From: Lachnospiraceae bacterium AC2029
GTDB taxonomy: Bacteria > Bacillota > Clostridia > Lachnospirales > Lachnospiraceae
Length of the DNA stretch: 64,000 nucleotides
Assembly (NCBI GenBank): GCA_000703065.1
Contig: JNLK01000001.1
Coordinates: forward strand, 62,001 to 126,000
Reading direction: 5' to 3'
This document shows positions 47,832-56,573 of this stretch, one piece after another (the stretch's first letter is position 1; each line of letters begins with the position of its first letter). The translations under genes were made by a program, and so were the position numbers. The notes under the pieces were generated by a model, which saw nothing but the letters and a program-made list of their open reading frames with translations, ran no database searches and was not told where the DNA came from.

Positions 47832-49007
47832 TTAAAACTTGATCGCAGTTCCCAGCGGCAGGTGCTGCACCCCTAGCAGCTGACCCACGGTTTCGCCGAG
47901 ATCCGCAAAACTGTTTCTGGTTCCCAGATTCTGCGGTTTGATCCCCTGCCCGTACATGAGGATCGGAACATACTCTCTGGTATGATCGGTACCCTTGTAC
48001 GACGGGTCGCACCCATGATCCGCGGTCAGGATCAGAAGATCATCCTCCCGCATCGCATTCAGAATCTCCGGTAGTCGAAGGTCAAAGGCCTCCAGGCCTT
48101 CCTTATACCCCCGCACATCTCTTCTATGTCCCCAGGTAGAATCAAACTCCACCAGATTCGTGAAGATCAGGCCCTCCTTCGCGTCCTGCATCACCTCCAG
48201 TGTCCGGTCGATCCCATCCGGATTACTAACTGTTTTATACGCCTTTTTGATCCCGCATCCGGAGAACAGATCATAGATCTTTCCCACGGAGATCACCGGC
48301 ACATCCGCCGCCCCGAGATAGGCCAGCAGATTCTCACTTCCGGGCGGGATCGCCAGATCATGGCGATTCGGTGTCCGCACATATCCCTCTCCCTCCGGAT
48401 TCCGGATGAAGGGTCTGGCGATGACCCGTGCCATCAGATTCTCTCCCACCAGCTGTTTTCTTGCGATTTCGCAGATCCGGTACAGCCGCTCCAGTCCGAA
48501 GGTCTCTTCGGATGCCGCGATCTGGAACACCGAATCCTGCGATGTATAGAGGATCGGCTTTCCCGTCTCCTCATGCTCCCTGCCCAGTCGCTGAATGATC
48601 GCCGTTCCGGAATCCACGCAGTTCCCGAGTACTCCGGGGATTCCCGCTTCCCGGATGAAGGGTTCCACGATCCTGTCAGGGAATCCCTCCGGAAATGTCT
48701 GGAAGGGCTCCTTCGTCCGGATCCCGATCATTTCCCAATGTCCGGTAACGGAATCCTTTCCGTCGGATACCTCCGACGCTTTCCCGTATATTCCCGTCGG
48801 CTCCGGCACGGCACCGATGGCCGGATTTGCACCGTCAATGCAGCCAAGTCCCAGCGCCCGGAGATTCGGGATCTTCATATCCGGATACGCCTCGGCGATA
48901 TGTCCCAGTGTATCCGCACCCACATCATCAAAGCGTTCCGCATCCGGCAGTGCACCGATCCCCACACTGTCCAGAACGATCCATATGATTCGTTTCCTGC
49001 TCTTCAT
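47832..49007 (-). CDS. deoB: Phosphopentomutase
   Basis: 391 residues. It is an alkaline-phosphatase-superfamily fold with metal ligands in WIVLDSVGIGALPDA, the DSVTGHWEMIG phosphorylated-Thr loop, NLVEFDSTWGHRRD, and LTADHGCDPSYKGTDHTREYVPILMYG. It converts (deoxy)ribose-1-phosphate to the 5-phosphate, the step after nucleoside phosphorylase, whose gene is three genes downstream. GAGGTGAGG precedes the ATG. Confidence 0.96.
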   Translation of the reverse strand: MKSRKRIIWIVLDSVGIGALPDAERFDDVGADTLGHIAEAYPDMKIPNLRALGLGCIDGANPAIGAVPEPTGIYGKASEVSDGKDSVTGHWEMIGIRTKEPFQTFPEGFPDRIVEPFIREAGIPGVLGNCVDSGTAIIQRLGREHEETGKPILYTSQDSVFQIAASEETFGLERLYRICEIARKQLVGENLMARVIARPFIRNPEGEGYVRTPNRHDLAIPPGSENLLAYLGAADVPVISVGKIYDLFSGCGIKKAYKTVSNPDGIDRTLEVMQDAKEGLIFTNLVEFDSTWGHRRDVRGYKEGLEAFDLRLPEILNAMREDDLLILTADHGCDPSYKGTDHTREYVPILMYGQGIKPQNLGTRNSFADLGETVGQLLGVQHLPLGTAIKF

Positions 49008-49037
49008 AGCCTCACCTCGGTTTATGACCGCCCTTCC

Positions 49038-51143
49038 TTAATCCGCATTCAGAGCCTCCGTGCCCGGAAGAACGAAGCGTCCCTCCCGGATCAGATCCCT
49101 CTCTGTTCCGTCCGGATACACGGCCGTGATCCGTCCGATCTCGCGATAAGGAATGGTGATGTCCGTATGACAGTTAAAATACGCCTTCTCCGGTTCCGTC
49201 TCGCGAAGCAGCGAGAAACGGTTCTCCCTGGAAATGATCTCCTTCCCGTCCGGATTATAGACCGCCGTATCCTCGGCATGGCTGTAGCAGGTATCTCCCA
49301 GCGCAAAATGCGGTCCCGTCTTCTCCACGATAAGGATCGGCAGCTTCCCCAGGATATCGAACCTTTCCGCCATCCGGTACGCCGGAACATTGGTTCCGAT
49401 CGCGAACTCTCCCACCGGAAGACTCTCATGATGGAACAGGATGTTCTCGCGGATATAGGCCCGTCCTGCCTCGGGATCCTCGTAATTGCCACATCGATAC
49501 GTATCCGTCATTCCGTCACGGAAGGTGATCTCCAGATCTTTGAAAAAGTACCCGTTCAGATATACGCCGCTCACATGCAGCGTACCCTCCATCCCCTCCA
49601 GCACAGGAGAAGTGAATACTTCCCCCAGAGGGATATTTACATCTGCCACGCAGTTTTCAAACTGTGTTTCCTTCTCCGGGTTCGAAAGACGCCGCATGGG
49701 CACCTTCATCCTGGTCCGGTTCTCTCCGCAGCCCTCCACCAGAACATAGTCTGCCGCATCCATGGCGTCGATCAGCTTCTGCTGCAGCGGAAGGTAGGTA
49801 TCATTCGATAAGGTATTGATACGCACCGTCTCCCGGAAGATCTCCTCAAACCGCTCTCCGATCTCCGGTATGGGATAGGCGATGATGGCGAAGCTGTAGC
49901 TGTCTCCGGGAAGATATTCCTCCATTTGCTGTCCCTGCAGAGAGGTCATTTCCGTGGAAAGCGCTCTCTGTTCCTCCGAAAGCCGGATACAGGTCTCCTT
50001 TGCCTCCGGAAGGAAGGTCTCCTCTCCGAAGGTCTCGATCAGGGCAGGTCCCGCATACTGAGAGAGCAGCTCTCCCATTTCCTCCAGGGCCGACCGTTGC
50101 GCGGCAAGCTTCCGTTCCATATATCTACGTCCCAGGAACAGTGCTTCATCCATTCGGTGATCATACTCAAACTGTCTTGATACCGGCGTGGACACCACAC
50201 CCTGTCTCACCACGCCCTTCCGGTTCAGCCTGCTTCCGGCTACCCGGGTCAGGATCGGTGTGAGCCCCATTTCCAAAAACTGTTCCGCCACCCGCCGGAC
50301 CATCCGTTCCTGTCCGATGGCGTATCTCAGTGTAACGCTCTTCTTTCCCTCAAAGGGGATCCGCATGGTCTCGAAGCCGCGCCGGAAGCCCTCCGTAAAG
50401 GTCCGTGCCATGGAGTCGATCTCCTCCTCCGAAAGGGACTGCATGAAGGCTGCAACCTGTCTGTCCGTTTCGGAAATGTATTCTCCGTATTTGTAAAGGT
50501 ACCCTTCATCCGAAAGATCCTCATCCATCAATATCTGATAGGGCGTTCCAACACCCGGCGTAAACTGGTCCCTGATCCGGAGTCCCACGATCTCCTCCGC
50601 GTAGTCCTCCGCATAAAGTGCCACCGCTTCCCGCAGTCTTGCTTCCGCGGGAGCACTGTCCTGTGTCAGTTTTCCGAAGATCTCCAGGAAGAGCTCCGTC
50701 AGGGTCACGATCATGAAAAGCTTTCCGTCGAAGATATATCCCGGCATGCTGTAGAGCTCCGCCATAACGAAGGACAGTACCTCTCCGTAGGTTCCCAGCT
50801 CCGATGCCCTGTCAGGATTCGCAAAGCTGTCCGCATAGGCCCCGTCCGCCAGAGGTGCATACAGCTTCCGGTTCATCAGCTGCCACTCTTCCAGCGGGAT
50901 ATCCTTCCAGTCGGACACCTTCGGTCCTTCCTCCCGGAAAAGCCCATCTCCCAGACGTTCGATAACAAAAAAGCAGGAATCAAGATAGTCACAGACTGCT
51001 CCCGTAAAAGCTGTCAGTGACGACCTGATCTCTGCCGGTATCTGATCTGAGAGTTCGCCTCTCACATCCTCCTGTTTCATTTCCCGGATCCTGCCTTTCG
51101 CCAGTTCCAGGCGTTCCAGCAGAGCCGCTCTTTCCTCTGTCAT
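49038..51143 (-). CDS. M29-family metallo-aminopeptidase with large N-terminal extension
   Basis: 701 residues from ATG 51143 (AAGGGG upstream). The C-terminal half (about 340-701) carries M29 (AmpS/PepS) metal-site features: EEMGELLSQYAGPALI, NVPLGE-like VNIPLGEVFTSPV with a Glu ligand, VGEFAIGTN, GDTCYSHAEDTAVYNPDGKEI, and YFNCHTDITIPY with His and Asp ligands. The first 340 residues are helical and unassigned. Classical M29 enzymes have about 400 residues, so this form is nearly twice as long. It releases N-terminal amino acids if active. It lies 30 bp before deoB. Confidence 0.82.
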   Translation of the reverse strand: MTEERAALLERLELAKGRIREMKQEDVRGELSDQIPAEIRSSLTAFTGAVCDYLDSCFFVIERLGDGLFREEGPKVSDWKDIPLEEWQLMNRKLYAPLADGAYADSFANPDRASELGTYGEVLSFVMAELYSMPGYIFDGKLFMIVTLTELFLEIFGKLTQDSAPAEARLREAVALYAEDYAEEIVGLRIRDQFTPGVGTPYQILMDEDLSDEGYLYKYGEYISETDRQVAAFMQSLSEEEIDSMARTFTEGFRRGFETMRIPFEGKKSVTLRYAIGQERMVRRVAEQFLEMGLTPILTRVAGSRLNRKGVVRQGVVSTPVSRQFEYDHRMDEALFLGRRYMERKLAAQRSALEEMGELLSQYAGPALIETFGEETFLPEAKETCIRLSEEQRALSTEMTSLQGQQMEEYLPGDSYSFAIIAYPIPEIGERFEEIFRETVRINTLSNDTYLPLQQKLIDAMDAADYVLVEGCGENRTRMKVPMRRLSNPEKETQFENCVADVNIPLGEVFTSPVLEGMEGTLHVSGVYLNGYFFKDLEITFRDGMTDTYRCGNYEDPEAGRAYIRENILFHHESLPVGEFAIGTNVPAYRMAERFDILGKLPILIVEKTGPHFALGDTCYSHAEDTAVYNPDGKEIISRENRFSLLRETEPEKAYFNCHTDITIPYREIGRITAVYPDGTERDLIREGRFVLPGTEALNAD

Positions 51144-51204
51144 GCTTAACCCCTTCTTATAGCCTTCTCTTCTCCATACGGGCCTTCGCCCGGTAACCAA
51201 ATGC

Positions 51205-51525
51205 CTATATCAGATACATCACCAGAAGAAGCACCAGTGCCAGGATCGACACGATCACCGATGTCCTCTTAAGGTTGTTGTCTCCTTCCACCAGCCGGAA
51301 GGAATGGATCCCGAAGCCCAGTCCCGTAAGCCCCATAACAAGGGACATGAGCATCAGTATTCCCACACGGTCGGAAACCTTTCCTCCCTGTATGGTGCTG
51401 TAAATGATACAGCCCACGGTAATGAGGATGGAAAGTCCTCCGAAGATCAGGGAAATGACGGTATCCACCGCAGCCTGATCATCCGCAAATTTATATTTCT
51501 TTCTCTTTCTTCTGCGTGAAAACAC
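51205..51525 (-). CDS. Small three-helix membrane protein (possibly DUF6142-like)
   Basis: 106 residues: a basic start (FSRRRKRKKYKF), then three hydrophobic helices (TVISLIFGGLSILITVGCIIY, VGILMLMSLVMGLTGLGFGI, TSVIVSILALVLLLVMYLI). The pattern resembles small Lachnospiraceae proteins of DUF6142, but that assignment is from memory of the pattern only. It begins 17 bp after pyrD and precedes the M29 gene by 61 bp, inside the pyr-to-salvage run. Confidence 0.6.
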   Translation of the reverse strand: MFSRRRKRKKYKFADDQAAVDTVISLIFGGLSILITVGCIIYSTIQGGKVSDRVGILMLMSLVMGLTGLGFGIHSFRLVEGDNNLKRTSVIVSILALVLLLVMYLI

Positions 51526-51542
51526 TCCGTTTCCTTCCGTCT

Positions 51543-52445
51543 CTAAAGGATCTTCCGAATCTCATCCAGAGACCGGATCCCCTGTTCTTTCATAAATGCT
51601 TCAATTCCGTCGATCACCTCGGCTGTAGCAAAGGGATTTCTGAAATTCGCGGTACCTACGGACACCGCCGTCGCACCCGCCATGATAAACTCGATGGCAT
51701 CCTCGGCCGAAGCAATTCCTCCCATACCGATGACCGGAACATCCACTGCGTGGCACACCTGATACACCATACGTACGGCAATGGGCTTGATGGCAGGGCC
51801 CGAAACTCCTCCGGTCCTGTTGGCCACCGCAAAGGCACGTCTGTGGATATCGATCTTCATACCCGTCAGGGTATTGATGAGGGACAGAGCATCCGCTCCG
51901 CCGGCAACCGCCGCTCTTGCCATCTCCGTGATGTCCGTTACATTCGGAGAAAGCTTCATGATGATGGGCTGCTTTGCCTTCTGCTTCACCTGGGATGTGA
52001 TATGCTCCAATGCCTTCGGATCCACGCCGAAGGCGATCCCGCCCTCCTTTACATTCGGGCAGGAAACATTGATCTCAAGAAGATCCACCGGCTCATCCTG
52101 CAGACGCTCAACCACGCCTACATATTCTTCCTCGGAATGTCCGCAGACATTCACGATGATCTTCGTATCCTTCTTCTTCAGGAATTCGATATCCGTCTTC
52201 AGGAATTCCTCAATACCGGGATTCTGAAGGCCTACCGCATTCATCATCCCACCATAGGTCTCTGCGATCCGCGGAGTGGGATTTCCCTCCCAGGGAGTCA
52301 GTGCAACCCCCTTGGTGGTCACCGCACCCAGACGACTCACATCCACAAATTCGTCATATTCCATTCCGGAGCCAAAGGTTCCGGAAGCAACGGTTACCGG
52401 ATTCTTCATGGTAACGCCGCAGATGGTTACGGAAGTATCGATCAT
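51543..52445 (-). CDS. pyrD: Dihydroorotate dehydrogenase, class 1B catalytic subunit
   Basis: 300 residues. PVTVASGTFGSGMEYDEF, the active-site loop LEINVSCPNVKEGGIAFGVDP (base Cys), MKLSPNVTDITEMA, SLINTLTGMKIDI and GMGGIASAEDAIEFIMAGATAVSVGTANF (FMN-phosphate site) define the NAD-linked class 1B enzyme. It shares its first base with the stop of pyrK, whose product is its electron-transfer partner. It oxidises dihydroorotate to orotate. Confidence 0.96.
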   Translation of the reverse strand: MIDTSVTICGVTMKNPVTVASGTFGSGMEYDEFVDVSRLGAVTTKGVALTPWEGNPTPRIAETYGGMMNAVGLQNPGIEEFLKTDIEFLKKKDTKIIVNVCGHSEEEYVGVVERLQDEPVDLLEINVSCPNVKEGGIAFGVDPKALEHITSQVKQKAKQPIIMKLSPNVTDITEMARAAVAGGADALSLINTLTGMKIDIHRRAFAVANRTGGVSGPAIKPIAVRMVYQVCHAVDVPVIGMGGIASAEDAIEFIMAGATAVSVGTANFRNPFATAEVIDGIEAFMKEQGIRSLDEIRKIL

Positions 52446-53227
52446 TACAGCTCCACCTCCTCTGCGTAGAATACCGGTCCGTCCTTGCAGACTCTTCTCG
52501 TGTTGACCTTGAAATGCTCATCCACCTCTGCCGTTTTGCAGACACAGGCAAGACAGGCGCCGATCCCGCAGGCCATATGCTCCTCCAGCGAAAGCTGGGC
52601 CGGGATATCATTTTCATATGCATACCGTTTGATGGCGCGCAGCATGGGTGTCGGACCGCAGGCATAGATCATGTCCCCGGTCAGATTCTCTTCTCTCACG
52701 CAGTCCACCACATTTCCCTTACGGCCTACAAGACCGCTGTCACTGGTAATGTGTACGGTGGCATGCTTCTTAAATTCATCCGCCAGAAATGCAGAGTCCC
52801 GGTATCCCAGAATCACATGCAGGTGCTTCTTGTCGATCCCCTGCTCCGCCAGGCATTTGGACAGCTCCAGCATCGGAGGGATCCCGATCCCGCCGCCCAT
52901 CAGGATGGGACTTTTGCATTCCGTCTGAAAACCGTTCCCCAAAGGACCCATCACCTGTACCGTATCTCCGGCCTTATACGCGGAGAACTCCTTCGTTCCC
53001 TTTCCGGCAATGCGGTAGACCAGACGAAGGGTTCCCTTGTTCTTATTGATCTCGCAGAGACTGATGGGACGCGGAAGGAGCCGGGAAGCATCCCCGGAAA
53101 AAAGGGATACGAACTGTCCCGGAACCGCTTCCTTTGCGATCTCCGCAGCCTTCAGAACAAGACTGAATATATCTTCCGTTATCCGGCTCTGGCTTACCAC
53201 CTCGGCCGTGATCATGTGTTTCGACAT
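52445..53227 (-). CDS. pyrK: Dihydroorotate dehydrogenase electron-transfer subunit
   Basis: 260 residues from ATG 53227, with GGAG 6 bases upstream. The N-terminal FAD barrel contains SRLLPRPISLCEIN, followed by the NAD-binding MGGGIGIPPMLELSKCL. The C-terminal 2Fe-2S cluster site is EEHMACGIGACLACVC plus RVCKDGPVF (four Cys). It passes electrons from the PyrD FMN to NAD. Translationally coupled to pyrD. Confidence 0.96.
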   Translation of the reverse strand: MSKHMITAEVVSQSRITEDIFSLVLKAAEIAKEAVPGQFVSLFSGDASRLLPRPISLCEINKNKGTLRLVYRIAGKGTKEFSAYKAGDTVQVMGPLGNGFQTECKSPILMGGGIGIPPMLELSKCLAEQGIDKKHLHVILGYRDSAFLADEFKKHATVHITSDSGLVGRKGNVVDCVREENLTGDMIYACGPTPMLRAIKRYAYENDIPAQLSLEEHMACGIGACLACVCKTAEVDEHFKVNTRRVCKDGPVFYAEEVEL

Positions 53228-53250
53228 AAGATTCTCCAACAATTACTGTA

Positions 53251-54177
53251 CTATTTGGTTCCGAGGGCTCCGCGGATATCATCCAGCATGTCGATCACCG
53301 CCTGACGGGATGCCTCTGCAAAATGCTCCTCGCCGAACTTCGCATACTCGGACTTTGTATGAGCGGCAATGATCCCTCTGGAGGAATTGATGATGGCACC
53401 CAGTCCGTCCTCATTGAAGAAGTCCACCAGATCCTTGCCCTGTCCGCCCTGCGCACCGTAGCCGGGCACCAGGATATAGGTCTTCGGCATCAGTTTCCGG
53501 AGGACACGTCCCTGCTCGGGATAGGTTGCTCCCACGACCGCACCTACATTGCTGTATTCACCGTCCATGGAGTCCGCGCCCCACTCGGCTACCTTTTCGC
53601 CCACCAGCTCGTACAGCGGCCGGCCGTCGATCTCACGGTCCTGGAACTCGCCGGAGGAGGGATTCGAGGTCTTCACCAGTACAAAGATACCTCTGTCATT
53701 CTTGTTACATACATCGATAAAGGGCTTTACGCCGTCGGAACCAAGATACGGATTCACGGTCACGATATCCTCATCAAAGGGCAGGAAATCCTTGGATCCA
53801 ACCTGTACGGTTCCGATATGTCCGGTGGCATAGGCTCCTGATGTGGATCCGATGTCACCTCTCTTGATATCGCCGATCACCACCAGGCCCTTGGACTTGG
53901 CATACTCTACCGTTTCACGGAATGCAACCAGGCCGGATACACCGAACTGCTCATACATTGCGATCTGAGGCTTTACAGCCGGGATCAGATCTGCTGTTGC
54001 ATCGATGATGGCCTTATTGAACTCAAATACGGCTGCCGCTACTGCTTCCAGGGACTCGCCGTATTCCTTGATCCCTTCCTTCATCAGCTTCTTCGGGAGG
54101 AATCCCAACTGCGGATCCAGGCCGACTACGATCGGTGCATTCTTCTTCTTTATCTCGGTGATCAGTTTCGAAATCAT
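53251..54177 (-). CDS. pyrF: Orotidine-5'-phosphate decarboxylase, type 2
   Basis: 308 residues, the long type 2 form. IVVGLDPQLGFLPKKL, KPQIAMYEQFG and the catalytic VVIGDIKRGDIGSTSGAYATGHIG (Lys-Arg-Gly-Asp) are clear, as is LVPGYGAQGGQGKDL near the C-terminus. It makes UMP. AAAGGAG precedes the ATG. Confidence 0.96.
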   Translation of the reverse strand: MISKLITEIKKKNAPIVVGLDPQLGFLPKKLMKEGIKEYGESLEAVAAAVFEFNKAIIDATADLIPAVKPQIAMYEQFGVSGLVAFRETVEYAKSKGLVVIGDIKRGDIGSTSGAYATGHIGTVQVGSKDFLPFDEDIVTVNPYLGSDGVKPFIDVCNKNDRGIFVLVKTSNPSSGEFQDREIDGRPLYELVGEKVAEWGADSMDGEYSNVGAVVGATYPEQGRVLRKLMPKTYILVPGYGAQGGQGKDLVDFFNEDGLGAIINSSRGIIAAHTKSEYAKFGEEHFAEASRQAVIDMLDDIRGALGTK

Positions 54178-54257
54178 TTTTGTTCTCCTTTATGTGTGAT
54201 TCTGAGTCAACGATCCTTCGTTTGCTTCGCTCTCCGGATTCATTTTTTTCCTGTCCC

Positions 54258-54286
54258 CCCGGAATGCACGCCGCTGCATTACCGGG
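54258..54286 (-). promoter_or_regulatory. Hairpin in the pyrC-pyrF gap
   Basis: Minus-strand CCCGG-AATGCA pairs with TGCATT-CCGGG (one bulge) in the 115-bp interval between pyrC and pyrF. No T-run follows. It could be an RNA-stability or regulatory hairpin. No PyrR-binding loop is recognised. Confidence 0.4.
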
Positions 54287-54292
54287 CGGTCG

Positions 54293-55585
54293 TTATGTAT
54301 CGCTTCGATATACGACGGCTCCGCCGCAGATGGTGGTCTCCACCCGACCTACCAAAGTCTTTCCGGCATACGGAGTGTTCCGGCCCTTTGATCTGAACTT
54401 CTCCGGATCCACCGTCCATACGGCGTTGGGATCAAAGATGATCACATCCGCAAGCGCTCCGTCCTTCAGTGTACCGCGCTCATTCTCCATCCGGATCACA
54501 CGGGCGGGATTCGTACTCATCAGCTCCGCCATACGACTGATACTGATCAGTCCCGGTGCTACAAGCGCCGTAAAGGTCAGTGCCGCACTGGTCTCCAGAC
54601 CCACGATACCGAAGGGGGATTTAAAGCCCCTGGACTTCTCCTCTGTTCCATGAGGTGCATGATCCGTGGAAATGACATCCATGGTCCCGTCTCTCAGTCC
54701 CTCGATCAGCGCCTGAACATCCTCTTCACTCCGAAGCGGAGGATTCATTTTGTAATTTCCTTCATCACCCGGAATATCTGCATCCGTAAGTGTGAAATGA
54801 TGCGGGCAGACCTCAGCGGTAACGCGGTATCCCATCCGTTTTGCCATCCGCATCAGCTCCACCGTCCCCTTTGTGGAACAGTGACAGAGATGCAGCTGCA
54901 CTCCCTGTTCTGCCGCCATGAAGATGTCTCTGGCAGCGATGACATCCTCGACCGCATTTGTGATCCCCGGGTATCCCAGTTCCTCCTGCTTCGGTCCTGC
55001 GTTCATCACGCCGCCTGCCACAAGATCCTTATCCTCACAGTGGGACATCACAACGCCGTCCACAGCCGCGATCTCCTTTAATCCTTCCCGGAACAGAAGC
55101 GTATCCATGACGCTCTTTCCGTCCTCCGAGAAAGCAACCACTCCTGCCGACTTCATGGCCGGAATGTCCACCAGTGTTTCATTATTTTCGCCGATCGTGA
55201 TCGCCGACAGCTGCTCCACGCGGATAGGCGCTTCCTTCGCCGCCTTCTCCTGCACATAGCGCAGCGTCTCTACCGAATCCACTGTCGGATTCGTATTCGG
55301 CATGGCGCAGACCGTAGTCACTCCTCCGGCTGCAGCGGACGCCGCACCCGTAGCGATATCCTCCTTATAGGTCTGGCCGGGATCACGGAAATGTACATGC
55401 AGATCGATCAGTCCGGGCATAACATATCTGCCGGAAGCATCCAGGATCTCTTCCCCTTCATCCTCCGGTCTTTGCTGATATTCACCCAATACTATATGAT
55501 CCACCCGGTCTCCCCGGATATACAGACTGCCTGTCTCTTCGAGTCCCTGAGACGGGTCTACGATGGTTCCGTTTTTAATGATCAC
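54293..55585 (-). CDS. pyrC: Dihydroorotase
   Basis: 430 residues starting at GTG 55585 with AAAGGAG upstream. PGLIDLHVHFRDPGQTYKEDIATG supplies the metal His pair and substrate Arg, MPNTNPTVDS follows, LHLCHCSTKGTVELM and VCPHHFTL supply further His ligands, and ISTDHAPHG the catalytic Asp. It closes carbamoyl-aspartate to dihydroorotate. It is the first gene of the pyr run and has its own promoter. Confidence 0.96.
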   Translation of the reverse strand: MIIKNGTIVDPSQGLEETGSLYIRGDRVDHIVLGEYQQRPEDEGEEILDASGRYVMPGLIDLHVHFRDPGQTYKEDIATGAASAAAGGVTTVCAMPNTNPTVDSVETLRYVQEKAAKEAPIRVEQLSAITIGENNETLVDIPAMKSAGVVAFSEDGKSVMDTLLFREGLKEIAAVDGVVMSHCEDKDLVAGGVMNAGPKQEELGYPGITNAVEDVIAARDIFMAAEQGVQLHLCHCSTKGTVELMRMAKRMGYRVTAEVCPHHFTLTDADIPGDEGNYKMNPPLRSEEDVQALIEGLRDGTMDVISTDHAPHGTEEKSRGFKSPFGIVGLETSAALTFTALVAPGLISISRMAELMSTNPARVIRMENERGTLKDGALADVIIFDPNAVWTVDPEKFRSKGRNTPYAGKTLVGRVETTICGGAVVYRSDT

Positions 55586-55654
55586 GTCTCTTCTCCTTTC
55601 AGTCGTTCGGTTTCATTCTCCCCCGTCTTCTTCCGGGCAGACAAAACCTCTTTT

Positions 55655-55683
55655 ATTTTATCAGAAATGCGCCTTTTATTCAA
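55655..55683 (-). promoter_or_regulatory. Promoter of the pyrCFKD-to-pdp run
   Basis: Minus-strand TTGAAT (55678-55683), 17 bp, TAAAAT (55655-55660), 70 bp before pyrC. The leader has no evident attenuator hairpin. Confidence 0.7.
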
Positions 55684-55687
55684 GAAA

Positions 55688-56446
55688 TTACAGAGTGAAC
55701 CTGCCCTTTTCCTCCGCCCTTTTATCCAGGCGGCTGATCACGTCCTGTCTCCGCTCTTCGGACAGGGTCACTTCCCCGAATTTCCCCTGCAGTTCCACGG
55801 TGCGGCTGCCCACCCTTCGGATGAAATCCATATTGACGTAGTCCGCTCTGCTGCATTGCACAAATCGTTTCGAGGAAAGGAGCCCCGTCATTCCCTTCAT
55901 ATTCTTCACATCGATTTCTATCTCATCATCCATCGTAATGATGTAACCTTTATGAGAATGCATTTCAAACCGGACCATTTCACACTCCGGAACGTAATAA
56001 GCTTCTCTTCTCTTTTTGATGATGTGGAGACACTCGATCTGTTCCTTCCATTTTGTCCCATCCACAGAATGCTGCAGGAAGGGGATCACATCCTGAAGAA
56101 AAAGATCTTTGTTAAGAGGTTTGCGGAAATAAGCAAAACAATGCAGCCGGTTATATGCGAAGTACTTCTCGTCCTCCAGATCCGTAATGACAACAAGGGG
56201 AAGATATCGAAATTCCGTCCCGTTCCTCAGATCATACAAAAACTGCATACCCTCCCGGTCCGGCCCGTCAGGCGTTGCTATATTAAAATCCGCAAGCAAA
56301 AAGGCAGTGCTTCTCCTGTCCAGTGACATCTTAACCTCCGGGACCGAACAGCACACGATCAGACGGGTGTCCGGGCAGGCCTCCCGGATCTTCTCCCGAT
56401 AGAAATGAACATATTTTCTGTCTGTTGCAAAAATCAAACCATTCAT
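55688..56446 (-). CDS. LytTR-type DNA-binding protein with degenerate receiver domain
   Basis: 252 residues from ATG 56446, GAGG 6 bases upstream. The N-terminal half (GLIFATDRKYVHFYREKI, AFLLADFNIATPDG, LVVITDLEDEKYFAYNRL, YFRKPLNKDLF) has a receiver-like layout with Asp and Lys, but the first-strand acidic pair is missing, so phosphorylation is doubtful. About 145-250 match LytTR: YIITMDDEIEIDVKNMKGMTGLL, FVQCSRADYVNMDFIRRV and VELQGKFGEVTLSEERRQDV. Its targets are unknown. No kinase gene is adjacent. Confidence 0.82.
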   Translation of the reverse strand: MNGLIFATDRKYVHFYREKIREACPDTRLIVCCSVPEVKMSLDRRSTAFLLADFNIATPDGPDREGMQFLYDLRNGTEFRYLPLVVITDLEDEKYFAYNRLHCFAYFRKPLNKDLFLQDVIPFLQHSVDGTKWKEQIECLHIIKKRREAYYVPECEMVRFEMHSHKGYIITMDDEIEIDVKNMKGMTGLLSSKRFVQCSRADYVNMDFIRRVGSRTVELQGKFGEVTLSEERRQDVISRLDKRAEEKGRFTL

Positions 56447-56538
56447 TCCGACCCTCACTTCAAACGGGCAATGGTACCCCCCGATTCCCTGAACCGCTGA
56501 AATGGTGCATTATGGTTCGTTATGTTCAATGATTACGC

Positions 56539-56566
56539 AAAAAAGGCCTGCTTGAAGCAGGCCTTT
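56539..56566 (-). terminator. Terminator of the penicillin-binding protein gene
   Basis: Minus-strand AAAGGCCTGC-TTCA-AGCAGGCCTTT followed by TTTGCG (six consecutive T's in all), 8 bp after the stop codon. Confidence 0.92.
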
Positions 56567-56573
56567 GGGGAAA

